Shown: one piece after another, positions 34,798 to 42,945 of the stretch | Position numbering within the stretch: position 1 is the first letter of the stretch | Layout of the letters: each line of letters opens with the position of its first letter | NCBI GenBank assembly: GCA_023397905.1 | Contig: JAEWSZ010000102.1 | Span: 1 to 64,000, forward strand | From: Bacillota bacterium | GTDB lineage: Bacteria; Bacillota; Clostridia; Acetivibrionales; DSM-1351 | Reading direction: 5' to 3' | Length of the DNA: 64,000 nt | Made by a program: the position numbers and the translations under genes | The notes under the pieces: generated by a model | Databases searched by the model: none | What the model was told of the DNA's origin: nothing | What the model saw: the letters and a program-made list of their open reading frames with translations, nothing else

Positions 34798-35251
34798 CTC
34801 CTTCCCACACCTGTAGGGAGTAATTGCAAATATCTGTTACAATAGCATGGATACTCAGGGTGATTTTAAACAATCCTGATGGTATCCTTCCTGGAACTAA
34901 CCCTGGTGATGCCATAGATTCCGAAATTATCAGCAGCTGGTCATGGTCATGCCGGTGGGCACAGCCTCTAAAGCATGCGGAATCATCAAAGGACAGCGTA
35001 ATAAGGTTATTGAGGGGCAGAAATACTTTCCAGTTATTCAGGTACTGCTGCAGATCTTCCTCCTGAATATAGTGCTTTAACTCCCTGCAAATTATTTTTT
35101 GAGCGGAGGGTATATGTTCAAGTGACTTGGGCTCATAGCTGAAGCTTGTTTTTAGCCTTCTACTTTCACCCTTCAAATTAAAAGTATATGTTATGTGGCT
35201 TTTACTGCATTGAGGTGTAACCGTACCCTTAACCTGAAGCAACTGCCTCAT
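34766..35251 (-). CDS. unknown protein coupled to the PHP gene
   Basis: This 161-residue protein is not recognised. It begins M-R-Q-L-L-Q-V-K-G, with AAGGAGG upstream, and is rich in beta-strand pattern. The segment C-F-R-G-C-A-H-R-H-D-H-D (about residues 95-106) is a cluster of Cys, His and Asp that could bind metal. It overlaps the PHP gene by 32 nt, so the two are co-translated and probably work together. An upstream in-frame extension to 35371 lacks a ribosome site and is not used. Confidence 0.65.
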   Translation of the reverse strand: MRQLLQVKGTVTPQCSKSHITYTFNLKGESRRLKTSFSYEPKSLEHIPSAQKIICRELKHYIQEEDLQQYLNNWKVFLPLNNLITLSFDDSACFRGCAHRHDHDQLLIISESMASPGLVPGRIPSGLFKITLSIHAIVTDICNYSLQVWEGDETSDQMGTF

Positions 35252-35391
35252 GTTTTCCTCCTTAAAAATGTCCGTCATTATCGTGCATTCTACACCCGGG
35301 TTAATTACCATAAACAACCGCCCTACAAGTGATTTCAAACCCCTTTGTAAGGCGGTCCGATATATTATCAACTATACCTGATTATAAATTC

Positions 35392-35814
35392 CTATCTGAA
35401 CACGACCCAGTCATATAAAGTCACATGCCCTTCAGGTCCGCCCGGTCCATCAGCCAGTATTGGCTGGCCGAACACCGAACCCTGACCAGGATTTCCCCAG
35501 CGGTATACCGCCCCTCCGCCGGCATTCTGATAATCAGAGTCAAAATATGAAGGCCATGTTGTTGTGCCTATATAGCCGGGGGTCACTCTTATTGCGGTAA
35601 CCTTATCATTTCCTACGCCTCCGGGTGCATTAAGCTCTGAGATATCATGGTTTCCCAGCTCGAAGTCCTGAGAAACACCACAGAATCCGGAATCTGCATA
35701 AAGTGTTACCGGTGCACTTGCAGCTGCGGATACATCCGGTACATTAACCGAAAATACCATAACTATATAGGCCAGTATAGAAAAAATAGATATTGCACAT
35801 TTTCCGATTCTCAT
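35392..35814 (-). CDS. secreted single beta/gamma-crystallin-like protein
   Basis: A clear signal peptide (about residues 1-31, ending in V-S-A-A-A) precedes a short extracellular domain. The domain starts V-T-L-Y-A-D-S-G-F-x-G and has N-D-K-V-T-A-I-R-V, close to the calcium-binding (N/D)(N/D)xx(S/T)S motif of microbial beta/gamma-crystallins. Only about one and a half motifs fit in 140 residues. The ATG at 35814 has GGAGA upstream; a GTG at 35823 is too close to that site. It lies inside the LacI-controlled locus between two genes of unknown function. Confidence 0.65.
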   Translation of the reverse strand: MRIGKCAISIFSILAYIVMVFSVNVPDVSAAASAPVTLYADSGFCGVSQDFELGNHDISELNAPGGVGNDKVTAIRVTPGYIGTTTWPSYFDSDYQNAGGGAVYRWGNPGQGSVFGQPILADGPGGPEGHVTLYDWVVFR

Positions 35815-35868
35815 TGTAAGCACTCTCCTTTATCAAAATAAATCAACCTGCTATTTTTTCATAAGTAC

Positions 35869-36771
35869 CTAAGTCGGCCAATCATACTTCGGAGCAAAAT
35901 TGTAGGCAAGAAAATATTGCTGGATAACGGCATTGGACCACCGGGATTTTATGGTCATATTCTTTTTCTTTATCAGGTCCACAGTATTGATTTTTTGTTT
36001 AAAGTTGAGATAATCCTCAAAGCTTCCTTCAAACCGTTGGGGCCACCTCTTCTTAATGGGGTGTTCCTTCATTCTTCCGCCGTTTATGGCCTCAGAATAT
36101 GTGCGTTTTATGATCCAAGGTATGGAATTAATCCCATCCGGCTTCAAATCCTCCCAATTTTTTATCAGAGATCCGTGATTTCCCCATTCGACACGAATAG
36201 CGGCATGCCCGCCGCACGCATTGGCTTCCTCCACCGCCTGAGGCGTTGAAAGGATATAGCTGTGATAAAAAGACCATACTCCATCGACTTTACCGGTTCC
36301 TGAATCATAAGATATCCAGACTTGTTCGTGATCACAGGGGTCATAATCATCTGGAAAATTGTAATCGTCTTCCCAGAATAAGTGATAAGCAATTAAAGGC
36401 TTACAGGGATGATGAATGGCAATCACATCCATTAGCTTGAAGTATTCATTCGGTGTGGTGTAAAGAACAGGTGCATAACGGTGCACTTTTTCGATTTCGT
36501 CCTTCTCCAGTTCAGCAGGAGGCTCCATATTTAACGCTCTTTTGTAGTACTTGCCTGCTTCGTAAAGACTCTTTTTATAATGATACGCCTCCCCAATCCT
36601 GACAACAGGTTGGGCATCTTCAGGGAATGACAGGGAAAGCAATTCATTCATCGCAATGCTTAAATCACAGAAACACATATCGTCCATTTTACTCCACATT
36701 TCAGGAGGGACAAGCTTCTCCACTAAATCAGGGTACTGACGTTTTAACAGCTCTTTTAGCACCTTTTTCAC
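35869..36771 (-). CDS. conserved unknown protein with a D-H-E/W-G-N-H motif
   Basis: This 300-residue protein has no signal peptide. Residues 1-75 are helical. The middle (about 115-205) contains P-L-I-A-Y-H-L-F-W-E-D-D, then D-H-E-Q-V-W-I-S-Y-D, W-S-F-Y-H-S-Y and V-E-W-G-N-H-G-S. This pattern is loosely like Vps62/NPP1-type folds, where an acidic/His set binds metal; the likeness is weak. It lies directly after the ABC permease gene (71 nt) on the same strand, so it is probably part of the transport/degradation locus. Confidence 0.6.
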   Translation of the reverse strand: MKKVLKELLKRQYPDLVEKLVPPEMWSKMDDMCFCDLSIAMNELLSLSFPEDAQPVVRIGEAYHYKKSLYEAGKYYKRALNMEPPAELEKDEIEKVHRYAPVLYTTPNEYFKLMDVIAIHHPCKPLIAYHLFWEDDYNFPDDYDPCDHEQVWISYDSGTGKVDGVWSFYHSYILSTPQAVEEANACGGHAAIRVEWGNHGSLIKNWEDLKPDGINSIPWIIKRTYSEAINGGRMKEHPIKKRWPQRFEGSFEDYLNFKQKINTVDLIKKKNMTIKSRWSNAVIQQYFLAYNFAPKYDWPT

Positions 36772-36842
36772 TCCTTCCTTTGATTCTTAATTGGCAATTT
36801 TAATTTAAAATAGGTCCATCGCAACCGGCGGGAACAAAGGCA

Positions 36843-37694
36843 TTATCCCTGTATATTCCACTTTTCATCTTTCATCATTGAATAGACGTAGACCGCTCCC
36901 ACAATTGCGCAGAGACTGAACATAAATACGGACATGGCGGCAGCCTGCGATAAATCGTAAAATGCTGCAAACTGCTGATAGAGAGCCACACCAAGCATTC
37001 TGGGTGAATTTGCCCCCATAAGGAAGGGAGTTGTAAACTCACCTACGTTCCCCATAAAAACAAAGGTTGCAGCAACTAAAGAGGTTTTTGCCGAAAGTGG
37101 GAAAATAATTCTTCTGAATATTTGGAGTTTACCTGCACCAACATCACGGGCGCTTTCTATCACCGAATCCGGAATTCCCGAAAGAGCAGCTCCTATGATC
37201 ATAGCAGCAAAGGGAATATTGAACCACAGATTCATCATTATAATACCTTCGGGTGTATACATAAGATTCGGTTTGAAGCTGATACCGAAATTGAGCAGCA
37301 GCCTGTTTACAGCACCGGTATCCCTGATTATCCCCATCATGGCATATACCGCAACTATCCCCGGTATAAACCGCGGAATAACATAGAGCTTTTCTACAAC
37401 CGATGCAAACCAGCTTTTGCTGAAACGAATATAAAGCGCCAGCAGGTAGGAAATGGAAATTGTAAATACAACGGTTAGGATGACTATTCTCAATGTATAT
37501 AAAATATTAATTATCGAATTCTTATTTGTAAATAAATAGTAGTAGTTGGCTATTGTTAACCCACCCTTTTCCGCATCCTGAAAGCTCATTGCCACGGATT
37601 GGAGGATCGGAAACGCGATCACAACAGCAATAATCAAGAAGGAGGGCAATACCATTGCAATCCCGGCGGTTTTCGTCAATGTCTCTTTTTTCAT
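36843..37694 (-). CDS. ABC transporter permease 1
   Basis: This inner-membrane permease has six predicted helices and the EAA loop S-A-R-D-V-G-A-G-K-L-Q-I-F-R-R-I-I-F-P (about residues 190-210) that docks the ATPase. It resembles permeases of the spermidine/putrescine, Fe3+ and 2-aminoethylphosphonate group. The ATG at 37694 has AGAGGTG upstream, giving 283 residues; an upstream extension to 37736 is not supported. It pairs with the permease at 40111 and the binding protein and ATPase between them. Confidence 0.85.
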   Translation of the reverse strand: MKKETLTKTAGIAMVLPSFLIIAVVIAFPILQSVAMSFQDAEKGGLTIANYYYLFTNKNSIINILYTLRIVILTVVFTISISYLLALYIRFSKSWFASVVEKLYVIPRFIPGIVAVYAMMGIIRDTGAVNRLLLNFGISFKPNLMYTPEGIIMMNLWFNIPFAAMIIGAALSGIPDSVIESARDVGAGKLQIFRRIIFPLSAKTSLVAATFVFMGNVGEFTTPFLMGANSPRMLGVALYQQFAAFYDLSQAAAMSVFMFSLCAIVGAVYVYSMMKDEKWNIQG

Positions 37695-37825
37695 TTCAAT
37701 CACCTCTGCATCGGAAATCCTGATTTGCAACAGCAACAGAAATACTGCAGCCGTTGCAAATCCGTTTCCATGATTATTCCATTATGTATGGACAGGCTAT
37801 ATGCGTCGTTTAATGTATAATAAAC

Positions 37826-39013
37826 TTAATTAAGTGTCGCAATGTCTTCCTGCCACTTCTTCTTTATTTCATCGCCCAGCTTGCCTATGGTGTTGATGCG
37901 GAATTCTTTAACCTCCAGCCCTGACAGCATATCTACCGTTTCCTTTGTGAGCAGGGAATTATCAATTACAGGAATCGCCTTCTGTTTCTCGACAAAAATT
38001 TTCTGTCCTTCAGGAGAGACAGCGAAGTTCATCAGCTTATAGGCTTCCTCTTTGTGTTTTGAAAGAGAAGGCACTACTACTGACACAACACCGCCGGTGA
38101 AAGAGGGAGTAATCTGTGTCACCTTGATGGATTTCGGCAAGAGGTCCTGTGACATCTGATCCAAAGCCATATCAGCCCATGCTGGAATCATGTCCACTTC
38201 TCCGCTGGCCAGAAGGTCTAGGGTTCCCTGATTTTTTGCAGGATACTGCACCTTACCCGAGGCTTTATACATATATGGGTGCAACTCCTTCAAAAGGTCG
38301 AAGCCGCCTGTCCACTGTTCCTTCCACTTTACATCTGTTGATGTCAGAGCTTCTGCGGGAAGCTTATTATATATTGAGGTTATAACAAAGGACTCGCCTG
38401 CACCACCGGTTGTGGGATCGTTATAGGCAAAGCGTCCCGGGTTCTTCCTGATCCATTCATAAAGTTCTTCATCCGTTTTTGGCGGAGTCTGCACTTTCTC
38501 GGAATTATATGCCAGGAGCACTGTAGTTCCACGGAAAACAAGAGAATTATCACCGCCCACCGAAGATTTTGCCGTTACATTCTTCAAATTTGGAATCTTG
38601 TCTGCAGGCAGTGGGGTCAAAGCGTCCTTGCCAGCTTCTGCAAGAATGCGTGCAAGTCCATTGTCATCTGTCTCCAGCAAATCAATGTCGGTTTCTTTTT
38701 GTCCGGCTTTTACTGCGGCAATCAGCCTGTCCAAGCCACCCTGTCCGCCTGTGCCGGATGCAAGGAATTGCAATTTCACATCAATATTGGGGTTTTTTGC
38801 TTTAAAAGCCTCCAATACACTTTCCCATGTAAGACGGACATTGTCCGAGCCATTGGAGTAGAGATTAATTGCAACCTTGCCATTTCCGGCAGGGGTACTT
38901 GATTCAGTACCTGCTGCGTCCGGTTTACTTTCTGATGTGCCACATCCTGCGAGTATAAACGAAACGGAAATAATTACCGTTATCATTCCTAATCCAAGCT
39001 TTTTAAAATTCAT
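37826..39013 (-). CDS. ABC transporter solute-binding lipoprotein
   Basis: The signal peptide ends in the lipobox L-A-G-C (Cys at about residue 24), so the protein is anchored outside the membrane. The 395-residue body is an extracellular solute-binding domain of the PotD/Fe3+-type group (I-N-L-Y-S-N-G-S, Y-N-D-P-T-T-G-G-A-G-E, F-A-V-S-P-E-G-Q-K). It delivers substrate to the two permeases. The ligand cannot be read from the sequence. GDPD and PHP neighbours suggest a phosphorylated compound. Confidence 0.85.
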   Translation of the reverse strand: MNFKKLGLGMITVIISVSFILAGCGTSESKPDAAGTESSTPAGNGKVAINLYSNGSDNVRLTWESVLEAFKAKNPNIDVKLQFLASGTGGQGGLDRLIAAVKAGQKETDIDLLETDDNGLARILAEAGKDALTPLPADKIPNLKNVTAKSSVGGDNSLVFRGTTVLLAYNSEKVQTPPKTDEELYEWIRKNPGRFAYNDPTTGGAGESFVITSIYNKLPAEALTSTDVKWKEQWTGGFDLLKELHPYMYKASGKVQYPAKNQGTLDLLASGEVDMIPAWADMALDQMSQDLLPKSIKVTQITPSFTGGVVSVVVPSLSKHKEEAYKLMNFAVSPEGQKIFVEKQKAIPVIDNSLLTKETVDMLSGLEVKEFRINTIGKLGDEIKKKWQEDIATLN

Positions 39014-39098
39014 ATAATATCTCCTTTCAAGATTGTTATTTATTCTAACCGTAAGAGATGCGTTTCTCTTCCGGTTAAATACAAAATATATTTTAAAT

Positions 39099-40079
39099 TC
39101 ATTTTGGGAAAGTGCAGTATTTCCCTATAGCAAGGGAAACATCCTGTCCCTCTTCATAACCTTCTATCTGTTCACGGGGAAGAAAGGCTTTGATAATTCC
39201 TCTTTCACTCTGGACATTCATTTCGGTAAAATGGCCCAGCACCATTATTGTACGGATTTTGCCTTTCACAACTCCGTCATTATTCTTTGAAATACGTATA
39301 TCCTCAGGTCTGACAGCAATTACTTCCTTTTCATTTTCTATAAAATTCATATCCCCTACAAACTCTGCTGTAAACCTGGATTTTGGATGATCATAGACTT
39401 CCGCAGGTGTGCCGATCTGCTCGAAGGCTCCCTTGCTCATCACCACGATACGGTGGGATATGGCCATAGCCTCTTCCTGGTCATGAGTTACAAATACCAC
39501 AGTAATGTTCAGCTCACTTTGAATTTTTTTCAGTTCTTCACGCATCTGTACTCTGATTTTGGCATCCAGGGCCGAAAAAGGCTCGTCCAGAAGGAGAAGA
39601 GAAGGTTTCAGCAACAGTGCTCTTGCTATGGCAACTCTCTGCTGCTGTCCGCCGGAAAGCTGGGATGGATATTTTTTTTCAATTCCTTCCATCCTCACCA
39701 GTTCAAGCGCTTTCTCAACTTCCATTTTTATTTGGGATTTCGGAATTTTTCTGAGTTTTAAGCCAAAAGCCAGGTTATCAAAGATATTCATGTGGGGCCA
39801 CAGATTATAACTCTGAAACACCATGGCTGTGGGCCTTTTTTCGGGAGGAAGTCTTTCTATATTCACCCCGTCCAAAATAACCTCACCTGAATCCGGTTCC
39901 AAAAAGCCTCCGATAATCCTTAATATGGTGGTCTTTCCACATCCCGAAGGCCCCAGCATGGTCACAAGCTCCCCTTCATGGATCTCAAAATTAATTTGCT
40001 CTATACCGTCGCCGTTTTTATATCTTTTTGTAAGATTTTTGAGCACAAGTTTAGGCTGCTTACCCTGTGTTACTATCAT
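39099..40079 (-). CDS. ABC transporter ATPase (PotA/FbpC type)
   Basis: This 326-residue ATPase has Walker A G-P-S-G-C-G-K-T-T, signature L-S-G-G-Q-Q-Q-R, Walker B L-L-L-L-D-E-P and a C-terminal TOBE-like domain (I-A-V-R-P-E-D-I-R-I). It energises the importer formed by the permeases at 36843 and 40111. The ATG at 40079 is chosen since AGGAGG lies 8 nt upstream; a longer reading from 40097 would start inside that site. Confidence 0.93.
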   Translation of the reverse strand: MIVTQGKQPKLVLKNLTKRYKNGDGIEQINFEIHEGELVTMLGPSGCGKTTILRIIGGFLEPDSGEVILDGVNIERLPPEKRPTAMVFQSYNLWPHMNIFDNLAFGLKLRKIPKSQIKMEVEKALELVRMEGIEKKYPSQLSGGQQQRVAIARALLLKPSLLLLDEPFSALDAKIRVQMREELKKIQSELNITVVFVTHDQEEAMAISHRIVVMSKGAFEQIGTPAEVYDHPKSRFTAEFVGDMNFIENEKEVIAVRPEDIRISKNNDGVVKGKIRTIMVLGHFTEMNVQSERGIIKAFLPREQIEGYEEGQDVSLAIGKYCTFPK

Positions 40080-40110
40080 CGTTGACGCCTCCTCCATTCA
40101 CAACTAAAGA

Positions 40111-40950
40111 TCATTTTACTTTAAAGCCGTCAGCCAGGGCATCAGCTCCTATAAACTTTCGCAGAAGCAGCAGAATAACCAGGGTCGGCAGGACAAGAAT
40201 AAGTGAAAATACCGCACCGGCAGTGGCCGGGTAGTCAAATATAACGGAATACATAACTACAGGTATGGTTTTATAATTTGGTACGCCCACCAGTAGCGTA
40301 CCCTGGGCCTCTTCCAAGGATGCCAGAAAGGTAAAAATCGAAGCTACCAGTATACCAGGCATGGCCATGGGAAGTGTAATATGCAAAAAGGTCTGAAAAG
40401 GTGAAGCTCCTGCATCCCTGGCAGCTTCCTCCTGTTGGCGGTGGACATTTTTGAAGGCTCCGGCAGGTATCCAGGTCATATACATCATGGTGTTGACTAG
40501 ATGGATAATAATAACCCCCGCAAAGCTGCCCATTAGGTTTAACTTGTAAAACAACATCCCAATAGTCACATACAGTCCGATTTTGGGGAAAGCATTTGTA
40601 ATCAGAAAAGAAAAAAGAAACAACCTTCTAAAGGGAAACTCAAACCTGGCAAAGGCATAAGCAGCAGGTATACATATTACCAATGACACCGCCGTTGTAA
40701 CTATAGCTACAATGAATGACAGCAGCATGGAGCCTGCCAGGTTATTTTGCGAGAGGACAAACTGCCACCATTTCAAGGAAAGTGCAGAAGGGAAAAACTT
40801 CGGATACAGGTAGCTGTCCGAAAATGCCAGCATAACCAGATTCATCAGTGGTCCAAAGAAAAACAGGAAAAAAATGCTGAATAGTATAAACTCAAAGAAC
40901 CTTTTCTTCCCTATGGAATGATAAAAACCTTTAAGACTAATCAATTTCAT
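40111..40950 (-). CDS. ABC transporter permease 2
   Basis: This six-helix permease of 279 residues has the EAA loop E-E-A-A-R-D-A-G-A-S-P-F-Q-T-F (about residues 155-170). Its ATG overlaps the stop of the GDPD gene as ATGA, so the two are translationally coupled. It completes the importer with permease 1, the ATPase and the binding protein. Confidence 0.88.
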   Translation of the reverse strand: MKLISLKGFYHSIGKKRFFEFILFSIFFLFFFGPLMNLVMLAFSDSYLYPKFFPSALSLKWWQFVLSQNNLAGSMLLSFIVAIVTTAVSLVICIPAAYAFARFEFPFRRLFLFSFLITNAFPKIGLYVTIGMLFYKLNLMGSFAGVIIIHLVNTMMYMTWIPAGAFKNVHRQQEEAARDAGASPFQTFLHITLPMAMPGILVASIFTFLASLEEAQGTLLVGVPNYKTIPVVMYSVIFDYPATAGAVFSLILVLPTLVILLLLRKFIGADALADGFKVK

Positions 40951-41660
40951 TGACTTCCACCCCCAAATGCAAAACATTGCCTTACTTCTTTATTTATTTT
41001 TACGAGATAATCCACTTTTCTGGATGTAATGGAATCTACACCTATTTGGATCATACGATGTATGTCTTCCTCGTTGTCTACCGTCCATACAGAGACTTTC
41101 AGCTTTTTCCCATGGAAAGCCTCAATCAACTCCCGTGTTGCAAAACTATAGTGAAGATTAATGCCTATAGTGCCCAGGTCTTTGGCCATACATGCCAATT
41201 CTTCCATATGACTGATATTGTTGATTTCCAACAAATCAGGTTTGTAATTTACGAAATAAGGAACATGCAGGTATTCCCGTCCGATATTTATAATGGCGTC
41301 TGGCTCCAATCCTGTGAAAAAAGCCCTGTCACAAATGTCCGATTTATGTAAAAGTTCATTAATAAACCCGATCCCATCTGCTTCTTTTATATCCAGATTT
41401 AAAGCTATGCCAGGGAATGTTTTTATGACATTCACTACCTCTTCAAGTTTAACAATATTTTTTATTTGTTCTTGTTTAAGCACATCATGGCTTAATACGG
41501 GGATCTGTTCATCAATAAACCGCACATCCACTTCGATGGCATCCGCCCCGGCAGAAATTCCCGCATAGACTGAATCAAGGCTATCATTCTTTGTATTCAT
41601 ACATCCGGCATGTGCCGTAACAAAAGTCTTTTTTATATCCATAAACAATGCTTTTCTCAT
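40947..41660 (-). CDS. glycerophosphodiester phosphodiesterase-like protein
   Basis: GDPD enzymes split glycerophosphodiesters into glycerol 3-phosphate and an alcohol. The TIM-barrel motifs are I-E-V-D-V-R and V-L-S-H-D. The usual H-R-G-x-x-P-E-N-T start is altered to H-A-G-C-M-N-T-K-N-D-S, so the substrate or activity may differ from UgpQ. There is no signal peptide. Its ATG at 41660 overlaps the LacI-gene stop (ATGA), and its stop overlaps the permease start. This tight packing ties it to the transporter. Confidence 0.82.
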   Translation of the reverse strand: MRKALFMDIKKTFVTAHAGCMNTKNDSLDSVYAGISAGADAIEVDVRFIDEQIPVLSHDVLKQEQIKNIVKLEEVVNVIKTFPGIALNLDIKEADGIGFINELLHKSDICDRAFFTGLEPDAIINIGREYLHVPYFVNYKPDLLEINNISHMEELACMAKDLGTIGINLHYSFATRELIEAFHGKKLKVSVWTVDNEEDIHRMIQIGVDSITSRKVDYLVKINKEVRQCFAFGGGSQ

Positions 41661-42649
41661 GTCGAACACCTGTAAACTACCTTTGAAGGAATAACAATGC
41701 TCTCGCCTTGCTGCTCCTCCCCTTCCAGCAGTGCTAAAAGCTTATTTACCGCCAGAGCGCCCATCTGCCTTTTATCAACTGATACTGTTGTCAAGGGCGG
41801 TGTTGTATATTTCGAAAAATCAATATCGTCAAATCCCATAACCGCAACGTCCTGTGGAATGCGTATCCCTTTTAAACCGAAAACCTGCAGGATACCAATA
41901 GCTGTCATGTCGTTGCTGGCAAAGACGGCTTCGGGGAGCTCTCCGGCCTGGAGAAGTTGATTGGCCGCAGATATACCCGTTTCCACTACAGAATCACCTG
42001 TGAAAAAATGCTCCGGTTTGATTGTCATTCCACAAAGCTGGGCCGCCGCCTGGAATCCCTCCCATCTCAGCCGGTAGCTCCTGTTTTCAAGAGGCCCTGA
42101 GATATATGCTATATTTTTATAGTTTTTGCTGTTTAAATGCATAGCAGCCTCGTAGGCACCCATATAATCATCATTGACAATATAAGTAGTTCCTTCTGCA
42201 ATCACAGTATTATTGATCAGCACAAACGGGATGGACGTGTGTTTGTAGTAGTTTATCAATTCCTCCGTGACCCGGCTTAAAAGAATAAGTCCGTCCACTC
42301 TGTGCTGAATAACCTGATCACCTGCATCCATAGTCGCTTCATCATCCGCCATGATTAAAATACTGTAACCTGCTTTTCTTGTCTCTGTAGCAATCGCATC
42401 AAGGATGGCTCCATAAAAAGGATGCGATATGATTGGCATGTGTTTCCGGTATATTATTACGCCGATGATCCCTGTCTTTTTTGTCACCATGGCTCTTGCA
42501 AGACGGTTTGGCGAATAATTCGTCTGCTTCATTGCTTCAAGTATCTTTTCTCTGGTTTTAGGCTTACAGCTTCCGCTTCCCGAGATAACCCTGGACACAG
42601 TTGATTTGGATACCCCTACCAGCTTCGCTATATCTACTATTGTAGCCAT
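41657..42649 (-). CDS. LacI-family transcription repressor
   Basis: This 330-residue regulator begins with the LacI helix-turn-helix (I-V-D-I-A-K-L-V-G-V-S-K-S-T-V-S-R-V-I), then the hinge (N-R-L-A-R-A-M-V) and a periplasmic-binding-like effector domain. It is the first gene of the locus, overlaps the GDPD gene by 4 nt, and has a palindromic operator about 20 nt upstream. It should repress its own operon, including GDPD and the importer, until an effector, probably the imported compound, is present. Confidence 0.93.
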   Translation of the reverse strand: MATIVDIAKLVGVSKSTVSRVISGSGSCKPKTREKILEAMKQTNYSPNRLARAMVTKKTGIIGVIIYRKHMPIISHPFYGAILDAIATETRKAGYSILIMADDEATMDAGDQVIQHRVDGLILLSRVTEELINYYKHTSIPFVLINNTVIAEGTTYIVNDDYMGAYEAAMHLNSKNYKNIAYISGPLENRSYRLRWEGFQAAAQLCGMTIKPEHFFTGDSVVETGISAANQLLQAGELPEAVFASNDMTAIGILQVFGLKGIRIPQDVAVMGFDDIDFSKYTTPPLTTVSVDKRQMGALAVNKLLALLEGEEQQGESIVIPSKVVYRCST

Positions 42650-42669
42650 TTGATTCCTCTCTTTTCATT

Positions 42670-42685
42670 TTGGGAGCGTTCCCAA
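42670..42685 (-). promoter_or_regulatory. LacI-type operator at the repressor gene
   Basis: TTGGGAGCGTTCCCAA has inverted arms TTGGGA/TCCCAA around a central CG, the usual shape of a LacI-family site. It lies 20 nt upstream of the repressor ATG, so it probably provides autoregulation of the whole locus. Confidence 0.78.
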
Positions 42686-42888
42686 TTACTTGTACATGTA
42701 TATGATAATTGATTATTGTTAACTACATATTAAAAGAGAGTAAATCTTTTACATGTAATTTGCAGCATAATCACTATAGGGACCGCTATAGATTGCCAAC
42801 ATCAAAAAATGTGTTACCTGCTTTGCATTGCATGCGGTGAAGATTCATGATCTTATCAATGTAAAACAATTGACATCATCAAGAGGTA

Positions 42889-42928
42889 TAAAAAAAGTCA
42901 AAGATAGAAATAAATTCTACCTTTGACT
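42889..42928 (-). terminator. intrinsic terminator of the SLH-protein gene
   Basis: AGTCAAAGATAGAA (42896-42909) and TTCTACCTTTGACT (42915-42928) form a 14-bp stem with one wobble and a 5-nt loop, followed on the minus strand by seven T residues. It lies just after the 2007-residue gene. Confidence 0.88.
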
Positions 42929-42945
42929 CAAATTATAAAACTGTT

